Positions 16,132-25,000 of a stretch of DNA of 48,234 nt are shown here, in pieces (position 1 is the first letter of the stretch; every line of letters starts with the position of its first letter). The notes below the pieces were generated by a model, which did not search any database, was not told where the DNA came from, and saw nothing but the letters and a program-made list of their open reading frames with translations. The position numbers and the translations under genes were made by a program. The DNA is from Planctomycetota bacterium (GTDB lineage: Bacteria; Planctomycetota; UBA1135; GCA-002686595), in NCBI GenBank assembly GCA_002683825.1, contig NYUD01000012.1:1-48234 (forward strand), written 5' to 3'.

Positions 16132-17316
16132 ATGGGTCAGACGAGATGGATCTCCGGCGCCCTGGCCGTTCTGCTCGTTGGCTGGTTGTTCGCCAGCACG
16201 CTCCACCGGGCCGGCCCCACGGAAACGCGATCGGTCGCCCGCAGCGACTTGCCTGCTTATCTCGCGGCTGCCGCTGTGATTCAAGACGGGGAAGATCCGT
16301 TCGGCGTCGTGAGCGAACGGGGTTGGCCCTACGTGTATCCGCCGACGCTCGCCGCCCTGTTGGTCCCGTTGGTTGCACTGCCACAACGGGTGTCGGCTGC
16401 AATCTGGTTCATGCTCTCGTTCACGATCATGGTGTGCGGAATGCTCGCTTTTCGCCGTGCGCTGGGTCGCAGAGGAGCCTTCCGATGGGTCGACGATGGA
16501 TGGCCCCTGGCCCTCGTGTTCTTTCCGATAGCCAGCTGTCTGGAGCGTGGGCAGGTCGGCGCCTTGCTGCTCGGTCTCGTCGGGCTCGGATTCCGGTTCT
16601 TCAGCCAGAAGCGCAACACCCTCTGCGCCCTCAGCGTCGGCCTGGCAGTCGCCATCAAGACGACCCCCGCTTTGCTTTTTCTCGTCATCGCCGGAGCCCG
16701 TCGCGGCCGCGCATTCGCAGCCTGTGTCGTGGCTCTTGTCGCCTGGCTTGTGCTCGCGCCCGCCCCGTACCTGGGCTTCGCCGGCTCCGCCAAGGCGGCC
16801 TACCATCACACCGACAGAATGGTTCTACGCTACTTGCACGACCCTGGAGCACCCAACCTGACGGAGAACAGCAGTTTCGATGTCCATATCAACACGAATC
16901 AGTCGCTCACCTCTCAGATCGTGCGCCGGACCTCGGGAACGGCACGGCAAGCGCTTCTCCTGCTATCGGTCCTCGTAATCCTGGCTCCTCTTTTCGTCGT
17001 CCTTGTCCGCGGTTCCAGCCCGCCCGCAGAAACCTGGAGTCTGGCTCTTGCAGCGACGCTCCTTCTCAGTCCGGTGGCCTGGCATCATCACCACGTACTC
17101 CTGTGGCCGGCCCTGTTCGTTCTCACCCAGCGTCGAAGGGAACCCCTCGTCACCCCGATCCTCGCGGCCTTCTGCGTCTTGTCTGTGCTTCATTTCGCCG
17201 GCAAGAACACGGCCCTGGGTGACGCCGGCCTTCTGGGGATGGGTACGCTACTGGTCTATGGAACGCTCTTGTTGGGCGCGAGCGGGGCCAAGGACCCGGT
17301 AGGGCAGTCGATGTAG
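16132..17316 (+). CDS. Polytopic GT87 (DUF2029) glycosyltransferase-like protein
   Basis: A 394-residue membrane protein with about ten segments. SDLPAYLAAAAVI with the early acidic residue and the loop YVYPPTLAALLVPLVALP are hallmarks of the DUF2029/GT87 family of polyprenol-phosphate-mannose-dependent mannosyltransferases. The acidic residue after the first membrane helix is the likely catalytic base. ATG 16132 places helix 1 directly at the N-terminus; ATG 16045 adds 29 residues with no support. The 261 bases before it hold no gene I can see. It probably acts on cell-envelope glycans. Confidence 0.82.
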   Translation: MGQTRWISGALAVLLVGWLFASTLHRAGPTETRSVARSDLPAYLAAAAVIQDGEDPFGVVSERGWPYVYPPTLAALLVPLVALPQRVSAAIWFMLSFTIMVCGMLAFRRALGRRGAFRWVDDGWPLALVFFPIASCLERGQVGALLLGLVGLGFRFFSQKRNTLCALSVGLAVAIKTTPALLFLVIAGARRGRAFAACVVALVAWLVLAPAPYLGFAGSAKAAYHHTDRMVLRYLHDPGAPNLTENSSFDVHINTNQSLTSQIVRRTSGTARQALLLLSVLVILAPLFVVLVRGSSPPAETWSLALAATLLLSPVAWHHHHVLLWPALFVLTQRRREPLVTPILAAFCVLSVLHFAGKNTALGDAGLLGMGTLLVYGTLLLGASGAKDPVGQSM

Positions 17317-17476
17317 TGAGTGTAGATCCGATGCAATGACTTCGTCGTGGCGAGGAGCGCGATCGTGTCGATCCACGAGGGAGATCTAGTGTGGTTTTCC
17401 GGAGCTCGTTTGGAGAGCACCACGGCGCCGATTATGATCGCGGGTACGCACCCTGTCGGGCTGAGCTGATCTCCCA

Positions 17477-18157
17477 ATGGAAGAGAAACCCAAGAAATCC
17501 AAGGCCCTCTCGTGGTTCATCGGGTGCCTGGCAGCGCTCGTCGTCTTTGGCATCCTGTGCGCCGGTGGCTCATGGCTCGCATGCCATACGCTGTTCGACA
17601 AGGCCATCCAATATGGTTACGAACGGATGGTCGAGGTCGTCGAAGAATCGGAATTGCCCCAAGAACAGGTCTCTTCGATGAAGTCGGACCTCAGGCGCCT
17701 CCGGGATGCAGCGCTGGGGGGAGAGGTCGACTTCCAGCGGATGGAGGGACTGGAGGAGGAGATGGGACGCCTGATCACGCTCGGGGCCCTCCACTGGTTC
17801 GCTGTCGAAGTGGTGGAAAACTCCGCACTGCCCCCCCAGGAAGCCCAGGAGGCGAAGCGGACGATCGAGCGCTTCGCGCGTGGAATCCAGGAGGGAAAGC
17901 TCCACGCCGACGACCTCGAGCGCTTCCAATTGAGGAACGAGCAGTCCGACGGGGAGCGCGAGTGGGACATCGAGGATACTCGCCGGACGATCGCAGAAAT
18001 GCGGGAGGAGGTCGACGAAGCCGGTATCCCCGACGAACCCTTCCAGGCCGATGTGGCGAAGGAATTCACGCAGCTGATCGACGAATTGATCGAATCCGGT
18101 CAGGGCGACGCGGGGAAGGACTCCGATCAGTTTCTCAACGAACCGACCGACGATTAG
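17477..18157 (+). CDS. Membrane-anchored acidic protein of unknown function
   Basis: A 226-residue protein with a short basic N-terminus (MEEKPKKSK) and one transmembrane helix (ALSWFIGCLAALVVFGIL, about residues 10-33). The remainder is strongly acidic and helical, with E/D-rich coiled-coil-like stretches (RMEGLEEEMGRL, EDTRRTIAEMREEVDEAG). ELPQEQVSSMKSDLRRL and ALPPQEAQEAKRTIERF look like two degenerate copies of one helical unit, suggesting an internal duplication. No family is recognised. Confidence 0.72.
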   Translation: MEEKPKKSKALSWFIGCLAALVVFGILCAGGSWLACHTLFDKAIQYGYERMVEVVEESELPQEQVSSMKSDLRRLRDAALGGEVDFQRMEGLEEEMGRLITLGALHWFAVEVVENSALPPQEAQEAKRTIERFARGIQEGKLHADDLERFQLRNEQSDGEREWDIEDTRRTIAEMREEVDEAGIPDEPFQADVAKEFTQLIDELIESGQGDAGKDSDQFLNEPTDD

Positions 18158-18288
18158 TAGAGCTTCACCTCAGGCCGACGGACATATGGGATTCGCCTCG
18201 CCGGCTTCTCCGGAGCACGGCACCGGGGAGTGAGGGTTCGAATCGGGGTGTACGCCGTCGGGGCGGATTGCACCCGACTCCGTCTCCC

Positions 18289-19473
18289 CTAGGGCAATCG
18301 CGGAATGCCGATGTCAGGGAAGGTGCCGGTCAGCGCTTCCTCCATGAACAGGACGAGGTCTTTCTTCTCGCGGTCGCTCAGATTCAGCGGAAAGACCTTG
18401 TCGGAAAGCCACGGATTAGACGTGCCGCCCTTGTCGTAGTGCTCGACGACTTCCATCAGCGACTTCAGCCTGCCGTCGTGCATGTAGGGAGCTGTGAGCG
18501 CGATGTTGCGAACGCTGGGCGTTCGGAACCTGCCACGATCGGCCTCGAGCCCCGTGTACTCCTCGCGTCCCTTGTCGGGATTGGCCGACTCGAAACCGAT
18601 ACCGAGGTTGTGGAACTCCTCATCACTCAGGTCCTGGCCCGCGTGGCAGGCACTGCACTGGGCCTTGCCGAAGAAGAGCTCGCGTCCACGCTCGGCCGCC
18701 TCGCTCATGCGGTGCTCGGCTTCGAGGTCGAGAACACGATCCATACGCGCTAGAAACTCGGGGTCCTCATCCTCCTCGGGCTCGAAGTCAAAGAAGGGAA
18801 GCGCCTGCTCGTAGTAGTCGTTCTTGTTGCCGCCGCTGATGACGGTGCGCTCGAAAGCGCCGATCGCTTTCGCGATACGATCGGGCGTCGGCCCGCCACC
18901 GAAGACGGCGCGAAACTGGAGCTGATATCCCTCGATTTCGCTCAACCGCTGGGCCGCCTTTTCCGGCGAAAAACCCATTTCGATGGGATTGCCGATCGGA
19001 CCGAGAGCCTGCACTTCGAGTGTCGCGGCACGTCCGTCCCAGAACTGTGACTTGCCCAGGATGCGGTTGACCACGGTCGGCGCACTCCTGCCTCCGATTT
19101 GTCCGTCGATGCCCACAGAAGCGGGCAAGTTGTCCGTCCAGCCCTTGGCCGGATGGTGACAGGTGGCACAGGATACGGTCCCGTCGAGGGAGAGACGCGG
19201 ATCGAAGTAGAGCTGGCGTCCGAGCTCCACCTTGGCAGGGGTGAGGGGGTTCTCCGCCGGAATGAAGTCCGCCAGGTCGCCCAGGCCGACCGGGGCGACG
19301 GGAACAAAGGGAGCGTGGGCCTGCGGATCGGCGAGTTGAGCGCGTATTCGGGCGATGGAAAGTGTGCCCGCCGAAGCACCGGCGACCTCCGACACCTCCC
19401 CTCGCGAACCCGCTGCCGAACAGGAGGAAACCAGAGGAAAGAGGATCACGAGAAGCGAGTGGATCGATTTCAT
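18289..19473 (-). CDS. Di-haem cytochrome c peroxidase (MauG/CcpA family) lipoprotein
   Basis: A 394-residue exported protein with two c-type haem sites: CATCH at 102-106 and CSACH at 273-277. It also has the family motifs GRQLYFDPRLS, SQFWDGRA, AFERTVISG and APYMHDGRL. The N-terminus ends in a lipobox-like LVSSC (C18), so it is probably lipid-anchored. The family reduces H2O2 with electrons from small cytochromes or oxidises protein targets. A second family member lies at 28866-30503 on the same strand, and the NHL-propeller gene is next upstream. Confidence 0.92.
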   Translation of the reverse strand: MKSIHSLLVILFPLVSSCSAAGSRGEVSEVAGASAGTLSIARIRAQLADPQAHAPFVPVAPVGLGDLADFIPAENPLTPAKVELGRQLYFDPRLSLDGTVSCATCHHPAKGWTDNLPASVGIDGQIGGRSAPTVVNRILGKSQFWDGRAATLEVQALGPIGNPIEMGFSPEKAAQRLSEIEGYQLQFRAVFGGGPTPDRIAKAIGAFERTVISGGNKNDYYEQALPFFDFEPEEDEDPEFLARMDRVLDLEAEHRMSEAAERGRELFFGKAQCSACHAGQDLSDEEFHNLGIGFESANPDKGREEYTGLEADRGRFRTPSVRNIALTAPYMHDGRLKSLMEVVEHYDKGGTSNPWLSDKVFPLNLSDREKKDLVLFMEEALTGTFPDIGIPRLP

Positions 19474-19558
19474 GCAAGTACTCGGCCGACCCTGGCAGCC
19501 TTCGCTCGCAGGCCATTAAGAAAAGAGCTGCTAAGCACCTGCGGACCTGAAACTCGGT

Positions 19559-20566
19559 TCAACGTCGCCTCAACTTGTTGACGCGCCCCGCAGAGACCCA
19601 ATCCATCACGTAAAGGTTTCCCTTGGAGTCCCAGTTCGCACAGTGAGGTGCGAGAAACTCGCCCGGCCGCCAGTCGTCTCGTGCAACGGCGTTACGGCCG
19701 CGCAGTTCGGGGATGGGGTTCTCACCGAGATGGGTCAGCAGCCGACCCTTTCGGTCCAGTAGTGTCACCCGCCCGTCGAGGTCAGCGACTACCAACTCAT
19801 CGCGGTAGCCGTGGGTGTGACAGGGCCGGCGCAGGTGCCCCTCGACCACTTCGATCAGGTTGCCCTCGAGGTCGAAGCGCTGCAGCCGCTGGTTTCCCCG
19901 GTCGGAAACGACCAGGTGGGGCTCGCCAACCTCGGTCTCGAGCCAAAGGCCGTGCGGCGTGCGCAGCTGGCCCGGTTCCTTCCCACGCCCACCGAAAGAG
20001 CCCAGGTAGTTGCGATCCTTGTCGTAGCGGTGAATCCAGGACTTGCCGTAGCCGTCGGCGACGAAGAAGCCTCCATCCCCCGCCACGGCGATGCTGGTCG
20101 GTCGGTATTCGTTGGCGCTCGCATACTTCTTGGACTCCGCGGGGTATCCGAGGCTCCAGAGAATCTCACCCTCGAGGGTGGCCTTGAAGACCTGGCTGAG
20201 CCCGATATGGGTGAGGTACAGAACCTCCTCTTCTCCCTCCCTGACGATGGACATCCCGTGCAATCCACCGGCGAGCTCTTCGCCCCAGGACCCGACATAG
20301 GTGCCGTCAGCTTCGAACACCATCACGGCATTCTTCGTATCCGTGTTGACGTAGACACGGTCCTGTGAATCTACGATTACACAACCATGTGTATTGCCGA
20401 AGGACATCCCTTCCGGCAATTGCGCCCAATCGTGCACCCAGAGGAAAGAGTGATCGCCTTGGCCGAGAACAACGGGAGAACGCATGGTCTCGTCCTGCAG
20501 CAACGAGCCCCAGAAAGCCATTCCGCAGCCGATTCCGAACAGATAGCGCAAGTGTCGGCGCCGCAT
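19559..20566 (-). CDS. NHL-repeat beta-propeller protein, exported
   Basis: A 335-residue protein. A short N-terminal hydrophobic segment after MRRRHLRYLF (GIGCGMAFWGSLL) looks like a signal or anchor with an arginine-rich start. The remainder is a beta-propeller of NHL-type repeats: GCVIVDSQDRVYVNTD, SIAVAGDGGFFVADGYG, GLWLETEVGEPHLVVSDRGNQRLQ and NWDSKGNLYVMDWV. Such propellers bind ligands or act as lyases; no catalytic residues can be assigned. It lies between the first di-haem peroxidase and the carbohydrate-binding-like protein, in one minus-strand run. Confidence 0.85.
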   Translation of the reverse strand: MRRRHLRYLFGIGCGMAFWGSLLQDETMRSPVVLGQGDHSFLWVHDWAQLPEGMSFGNTHGCVIVDSQDRVYVNTDTKNAVMVFEADGTYVGSWGEELAGGLHGMSIVREGEEEVLYLTHIGLSQVFKATLEGEILWSLGYPAESKKYASANEYRPTSIAVAGDGGFFVADGYGKSWIHRYDKDRNYLGSFGGRGKEPGQLRTPHGLWLETEVGEPHLVVSDRGNQRLQRFDLEGNLIEVVEGHLRRPCHTHGYRDELVVADLDGRVTLLDRKGRLLTHLGENPIPELRGRNAVARDDWRPGEFLAPHCANWDSKGNLYVMDWVSAGRVNKLRRR

Positions 20567-20629
20567 ACAGGTTCTCCTGACATCGAACGAACGATCTCGT
20601 TGGACGAGCGGATTCTAGCGAGGCTCCGG

Positions 20630-21628
20630 CTAGTTGTCACCGATCACAATGTCGATCGCGTCCGTCAAGCGGATGCGGCCAGGCTCGGAGAACAGGGCCT
20701 GGATCGTGAACGTCTCGCCCAGAAACATCGGCTCGTACGGAACGATATTCAAGAAAACGGCGGGGTCACCCGGTCCCGCCCAGGTCATGGCGCCAAGCGT
20801 TACGAGCCCCAATTCCGGTGCCAGGAGCAACTCCCCAATGCCTCCGAACACACGACCACAAGGGGCGTAGTTCCCCGGAAGCGAGAGGAACGGCACGGCC
20901 AGGGTGGAGAAGGGCGTGAATGCCCACGTGTCGGTGGGATCGTCCACATCGAAGCCGAATTTCGTTCCCAGGATCGGCCGATCGCGTTCTTTCAATGACT
21001 CCGGGTCGATCGCGTTCGCCGCCCATACGGTCTTGGGCAGGACGTGCAGGCTGTCGATCTTGAAGTTCGCCGAGCGAGGGGACAGCTCGACCAGGTGATC
21101 GCCGGGTTCGAGCTCGTACTCGGGAAAGGCGCCTGTGGATTCCAGGTAGGCATTGAACGACCAGCGGGCCACTCCATCGCTTCCCCAGCTGTCCACGAGC
21201 TTTATCCAGGGCCCTGAGTCCAGGCGAAACCAACAATCGTTCTCGGCCGTCGGATCCGGATGATCGTGGCGGTTGCGAAGGCGAATGAGGTAGGTCGTCG
21301 CCTCCTTCAAGCGGAACCTGAAGGCCAGCGTATCGACCGCAGGCTGGAAGAACAGGTCGTGGCCGGCCCAACGAAGGTAGCCGTCTCCCCGATAGCCTTC
21401 GAATTCCGTCTCCACCACCCAGGAACCACGCGGACCGATCGATTCTGTCTCGATGTTGATGACACCGCGGCCATCGGGAAGGAACACGACGGGCTCCAGC
21501 ACGCTAGGCCGCAAGCTATTCGGTGCAGCGGAAACCGAACACGCGGTGCGAACCGCCGCGGACGCTTTCACCTGTGTCGAAACAGGGAGTGCAAGAGCGG
21601 TGAGAAGGAAAACGAGGTTGCGAACCAT
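20630..21628 (-). CDS. Exported protein with jelly-roll-like domain and TNALD-type module
   Basis: A 332-residue exported protein. Residues about 60-220 (GYRGDGYLRWAG, TYLIRLRNRHDHPD, ENDCWFRLDSGPWIKLVDSW, GDHLVELSPRSANFKIDSLHV) resemble the carbohydrate-binding beta-sandwich found beside glycoside hydrolases; that is inference. The end (GIGELLLAP, FLGETFTIQALF, LTDAIDIVIG) is the module shared with other exported proteins here. The start is ambiguous. ATG 21628 gives a signal peptide (MVRNLVFLLTALALPVS). ATG 21745 has a strong GGAGGGGG site and its own hydrophobic start (MCVLGRVLVAVLWILPG), adding 39 residues. Confidence 0.72.
   Translation of the reverse strand: MVRNLVFLLTALALPVSTQVKASAAVRTACSVSAAPNSLRPSVLEPVVFLPDGRGVINIETESIGPRGSWVVETEFEGYRGDGYLRWAGHDLFFQPAVDTLAFRFRLKEATTYLIRLRNRHDHPDPTAENDCWFRLDSGPWIKLVDSWGSDGVARWSFNAYLESTGAFPEYELEPGDHLVELSPRSANFKIDSLHVLPKTVWAANAIDPESLKERDRPILGTKFGFDVDDPTDTWAFTPFSTLAVPFLSLPGNYAPCGRVFGGIGELLLAPELGLVTLGAMTWAGPGDPAVFLNIVPYEPMFLGETFTIQALFSEPGRIRLTDAIDIVIGDN
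20633..20981 (-). other. TNALD C-terminal module, copy 2
   Basis: This copy carries PILGTKFGF, GIGELLLAPELG, FLGETFTIQALF and LTDAIDIVIG, with a longer central insertion than the others. It ends at the C-terminus of its protein. Confidence 0.6.
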
Positions 21629-22054
21629 GGCTGTACGACGAAAGGAAGGACGACCTTCCAGCACACCACAACGGGGCGCCTGCCTGGCCGCTGATCCCGG
21701 CAGAATCCACAGGACGGCGACTAGAACTCGCCCGAGCACGCACATTTTTCCCCCTCCGGTCCGAGAAGTAGAGAATCCCACCGCTACGCCTCGCGAAGGG
21801 AGCACGAAACCCGGTTCAGCGATCGCTGACGCTCGCCTGAGCGGAGAGTCGGCCAAGGGGCTTGGACGCCCCCTCCAGACCCCGGCGTCGTCTGGCCTTC
21901 GGCTTCCTGGTCGCAGGCCTCACGTTTGTCGTGCTCTCCAGCTCGAAAGTATCGGAGAACAATTCCCGCACGACCCCGTGGCCTACCTGGTCCCGCGTCC
22001 GGGAAGAGAGTCTCCGGAAACTGCGTCGATGAAGTCGTGCGACGGCGGATAAAG
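21629..22054. other. Non-coding or leader region upstream of 21628
   Basis: The 117 bases nearest the gene could be coding if ATG 21745 is used. From 21746 to 22054 I see no supported gene. It lies directly after the stop of the PKD gene and holds a weak hairpin (GGGGC / GCCCC near 21860). It may be the 3' end of that transcript. Confidence 0.4.
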
Positions 22055-25000
22055 CTACTGGGCCTGGATGTAGTCGAACTTCCGCTCGATGTCGAGGCCG
22101 CCCGGGCCGGTCACACGCAGCCCGACCATATAGGTTCCCACCGCGTTGTAGGTATGGGAGGGATTCTGCAGCGTCGAGGTTGCGCTGTCGCCGAAGTCCC
22201 AATTCCAGGAGCTCACCGTCCCCGTGCTCAGGTCGCTGAAGGTCACGGCCAGGGGCGCCACTCCGAGAGTCGCCGAAGCGCTGAAGTCCGCCGCCGGGGT
22301 CGGGAGGGGCGGGGCGAAGCCGATCTGAAGGTCCAGCGCGTTGCAGAAGGTCTGATCCGGCACACCCAGTATCAAACCCTGCGACGCAGCCATGCCCACC
22401 AGGGACAGGTCCGCCGGGAGGCTGAAGCCAAAGGTCGTGATCCCACTGGCGTCGGCCGCCTGCGCGATGTCGAACAGCACCGGTGAACCCACGAGCAGTT
22501 CGCCGAAGCCAACGTTGACGGGTCCGGCGGGGGCCCCGCGCAGGAGCAAGACGACGGCGGTGGCCGAGGGCCGGTCGCGGTGGTCGATCTGCCCCGCCCA
22601 GGTCGTCCCGATCACCGGAGGATCGGCCACGAAGCACTGTGGGTTGATCCCCGTGCCGTTCCTGAAAGTGATCGAGGCCAGATTGCGACTAAACATGCCG
22701 TCGACGCATCCGATCGAGGAATCAGCGCCATCGCCGCCGTTACCCACCTGCACGGCCAACGTCATGAGCGTGGCCGCCGTCGCCGAAGGGAACGACAACG
22801 CGAGGTTCGTCCCGATGTTGCTGGTGACGGTCATCGGTAGCCCATAACGGCCGGAAGTATTGGGGAACGCGGAAAACGAGTCGGCGTGGTAGAGGTTGTA
22901 CGTCGTCAGCCCATCCGTGATATCGACAGACATGAAGTCATTCGTCGCCAACGAAGCGACAGCGTCGTTCAGAATGAAGGCCGCACTGAGAACCAGAACG
23001 GGATCGGCCGGATCAAAGAGGAAGCTCTGCGCAATGCCGGATGCCCCGACAGGAGCTGTTCCCATCCCCCCGGGATTGGAGGGCGGAGTGGCGGCGTTGG
23101 ATCCATCAGCGGACAGTGCAGCCCAATTCGCGCCGTCTGCGGGCATACCGTTGTCGCTGGTGATGGCGCTATCCGGCAGGATGATGTGCGACGTACCGCT
23201 CGTTATCCCCCAGGGAGTTCCGGGAGCGGTGCCGGCTGTCTGTAGCTCAAAGCCACCGTCCAGAAGCAGACCGGGCGTGGCGATGATGTAACTCGGTTTT
23301 GTCTCCGTCGTGCTTCCGCCCGTGCCCAGTACGGTCATGCTGACCGTATAAGTGCCGGGGAACTGATAGGTGTTGTTCGGATTCTGCAACGTCGAGGTGT
23401 TCGAGTCCCCGAAGTCCCAGGCCCAGCTGGATTTGAGACCGGTACTCTGATCGGTGAAAACGACGGTCAAGGGTGCCTGTCCCACGGTCGGCGTGCCGAC
23501 AAAGTCAGCCATGGGAGCCGGTGGAAGGACCGTGACATAGCCGGTCTCGGTATGCAGATCCGAACCCGCAGGACCGGTCGCTGTGAGGCCGACCGAGTAG
23601 GTTCCGAAGAGAAGGTAGGTGTGGGTCGGGTTCTGGAGGAGGGAGGAACCGCCGTCGCCGAAGGTCCAGTTCCAACTTGTCACAATCCCCGTTGAAAGAT
23701 CCGAGAAGGTGACGACCAAAGGCTGGTTCCCCGAGAGAGGAGTCCCTGAAAAGACAGCCGTAGGCGCAGCGGCGGCCACGGTGACGTAGTCGGCCTTCAC
23801 TTCCGTGTCGCTGCCGCCGGGGCCCGTAACCGCCAGGGTGACGGTGTACGTTCCAGCCGCCGAGTAGATGTGCGAAGGATTCTGAAGCGTGGCGCTCCCC
23901 CCATCACCAAAGTTCCAGAGCCAGCTCGTTACGGAGCCCGTAGTCGTGTCCGCAAAATCGACCGTCAACGGCTCACTGCCGACGAGCGGCGTGCCAACGA
24001 AATCCGCGGCCACAGGCGCGACCATCACGGTCACGTAGTCGACCTTGGTCTGGAGGTCCGTCCCGGCCGGCCCCGTAGCGGTCATCGCGACCGTGTAGGT
24101 ACCCTGAGATGCATACGCGTGCGAGGGGTTCTGCAGGCTCGAGCTGGCCGAATCGCCGAAGCTCCAGCTCCAGCCCGTAACGGTGCCACTCGAGAGATCT
24201 GTAAAGACCACGATCAAAGGCTCGACGCCGGTGAGAGGCGAACCCGAGAATTCGGCCACCGGCGCGACCGACAGAACCGTGACGTAGTCGATCTTGCTCT
24301 CCAGATCGCTTCCACCGGGGCCCGTCGCCGTCAACCCGACGGTGTAGGTGCCGGCCGAGGCATAGGTGTGCGAGGGGTTCTGCAGGCTCGAGCTGCCCGC
24401 ATCGCCGAAGCTCCAGTTCCATCCGGTCACGATCCCGGTCGTCGCATCGCTAAAATTCACCACCAGCGGTTGGTCGCCGGAGAGAGGAGTGCCACTGAAG
24501 TCCGCGACGGGGGCCGGAGGGAGGACCGTCACATAGTCGGTTTTTGTCTCGGGCGTGGAACCGCCCGGGCCCGTCGCCGTCAGGGCCACGGTGTAGGTTC
24601 CGGCAACCGCATACATGTGTGTGGGGTTCTGCAGCGTCGAAGAACCCAAGTCGCCAAAGCTCCAGCTCCACGAGGAAGCCGTGCCCGTCGTCAGGTCGGT
24701 GAAGGTGACTGTCAAGGGCTCGGTACCCGTGAGAGGCGTGCCCAAGAAGTCCGTTGCCGGCGGGGCATGCAAGACCGTGATGTAGCCCACCTTGGTCTCG
24801 CCATCCACACCGCCGGGGCCGGTCGAGGTCAGCGACACGGTGTAAGTGCCTACGACTCCGTAGATGTGGCTTGGATTCTGCAGAGTCGAGCTTGCGGTGT
24901 CGCCGAAATCCCAGTTCCAGCCGGTCACGGTACCGGAGGATAGGTCGCTGAAAGCAACCCCAAGCGGACAGAATCCGGAGGTCGGAGTCCCCGAGAAGTC

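Noticed and set aside
18234..18244. GGTTCGAATC resembling a tRNA T-loop
   Set aside because: The flanking bases do not form a 5-bp T-stem, and no acceptor or anticodon arms are present.
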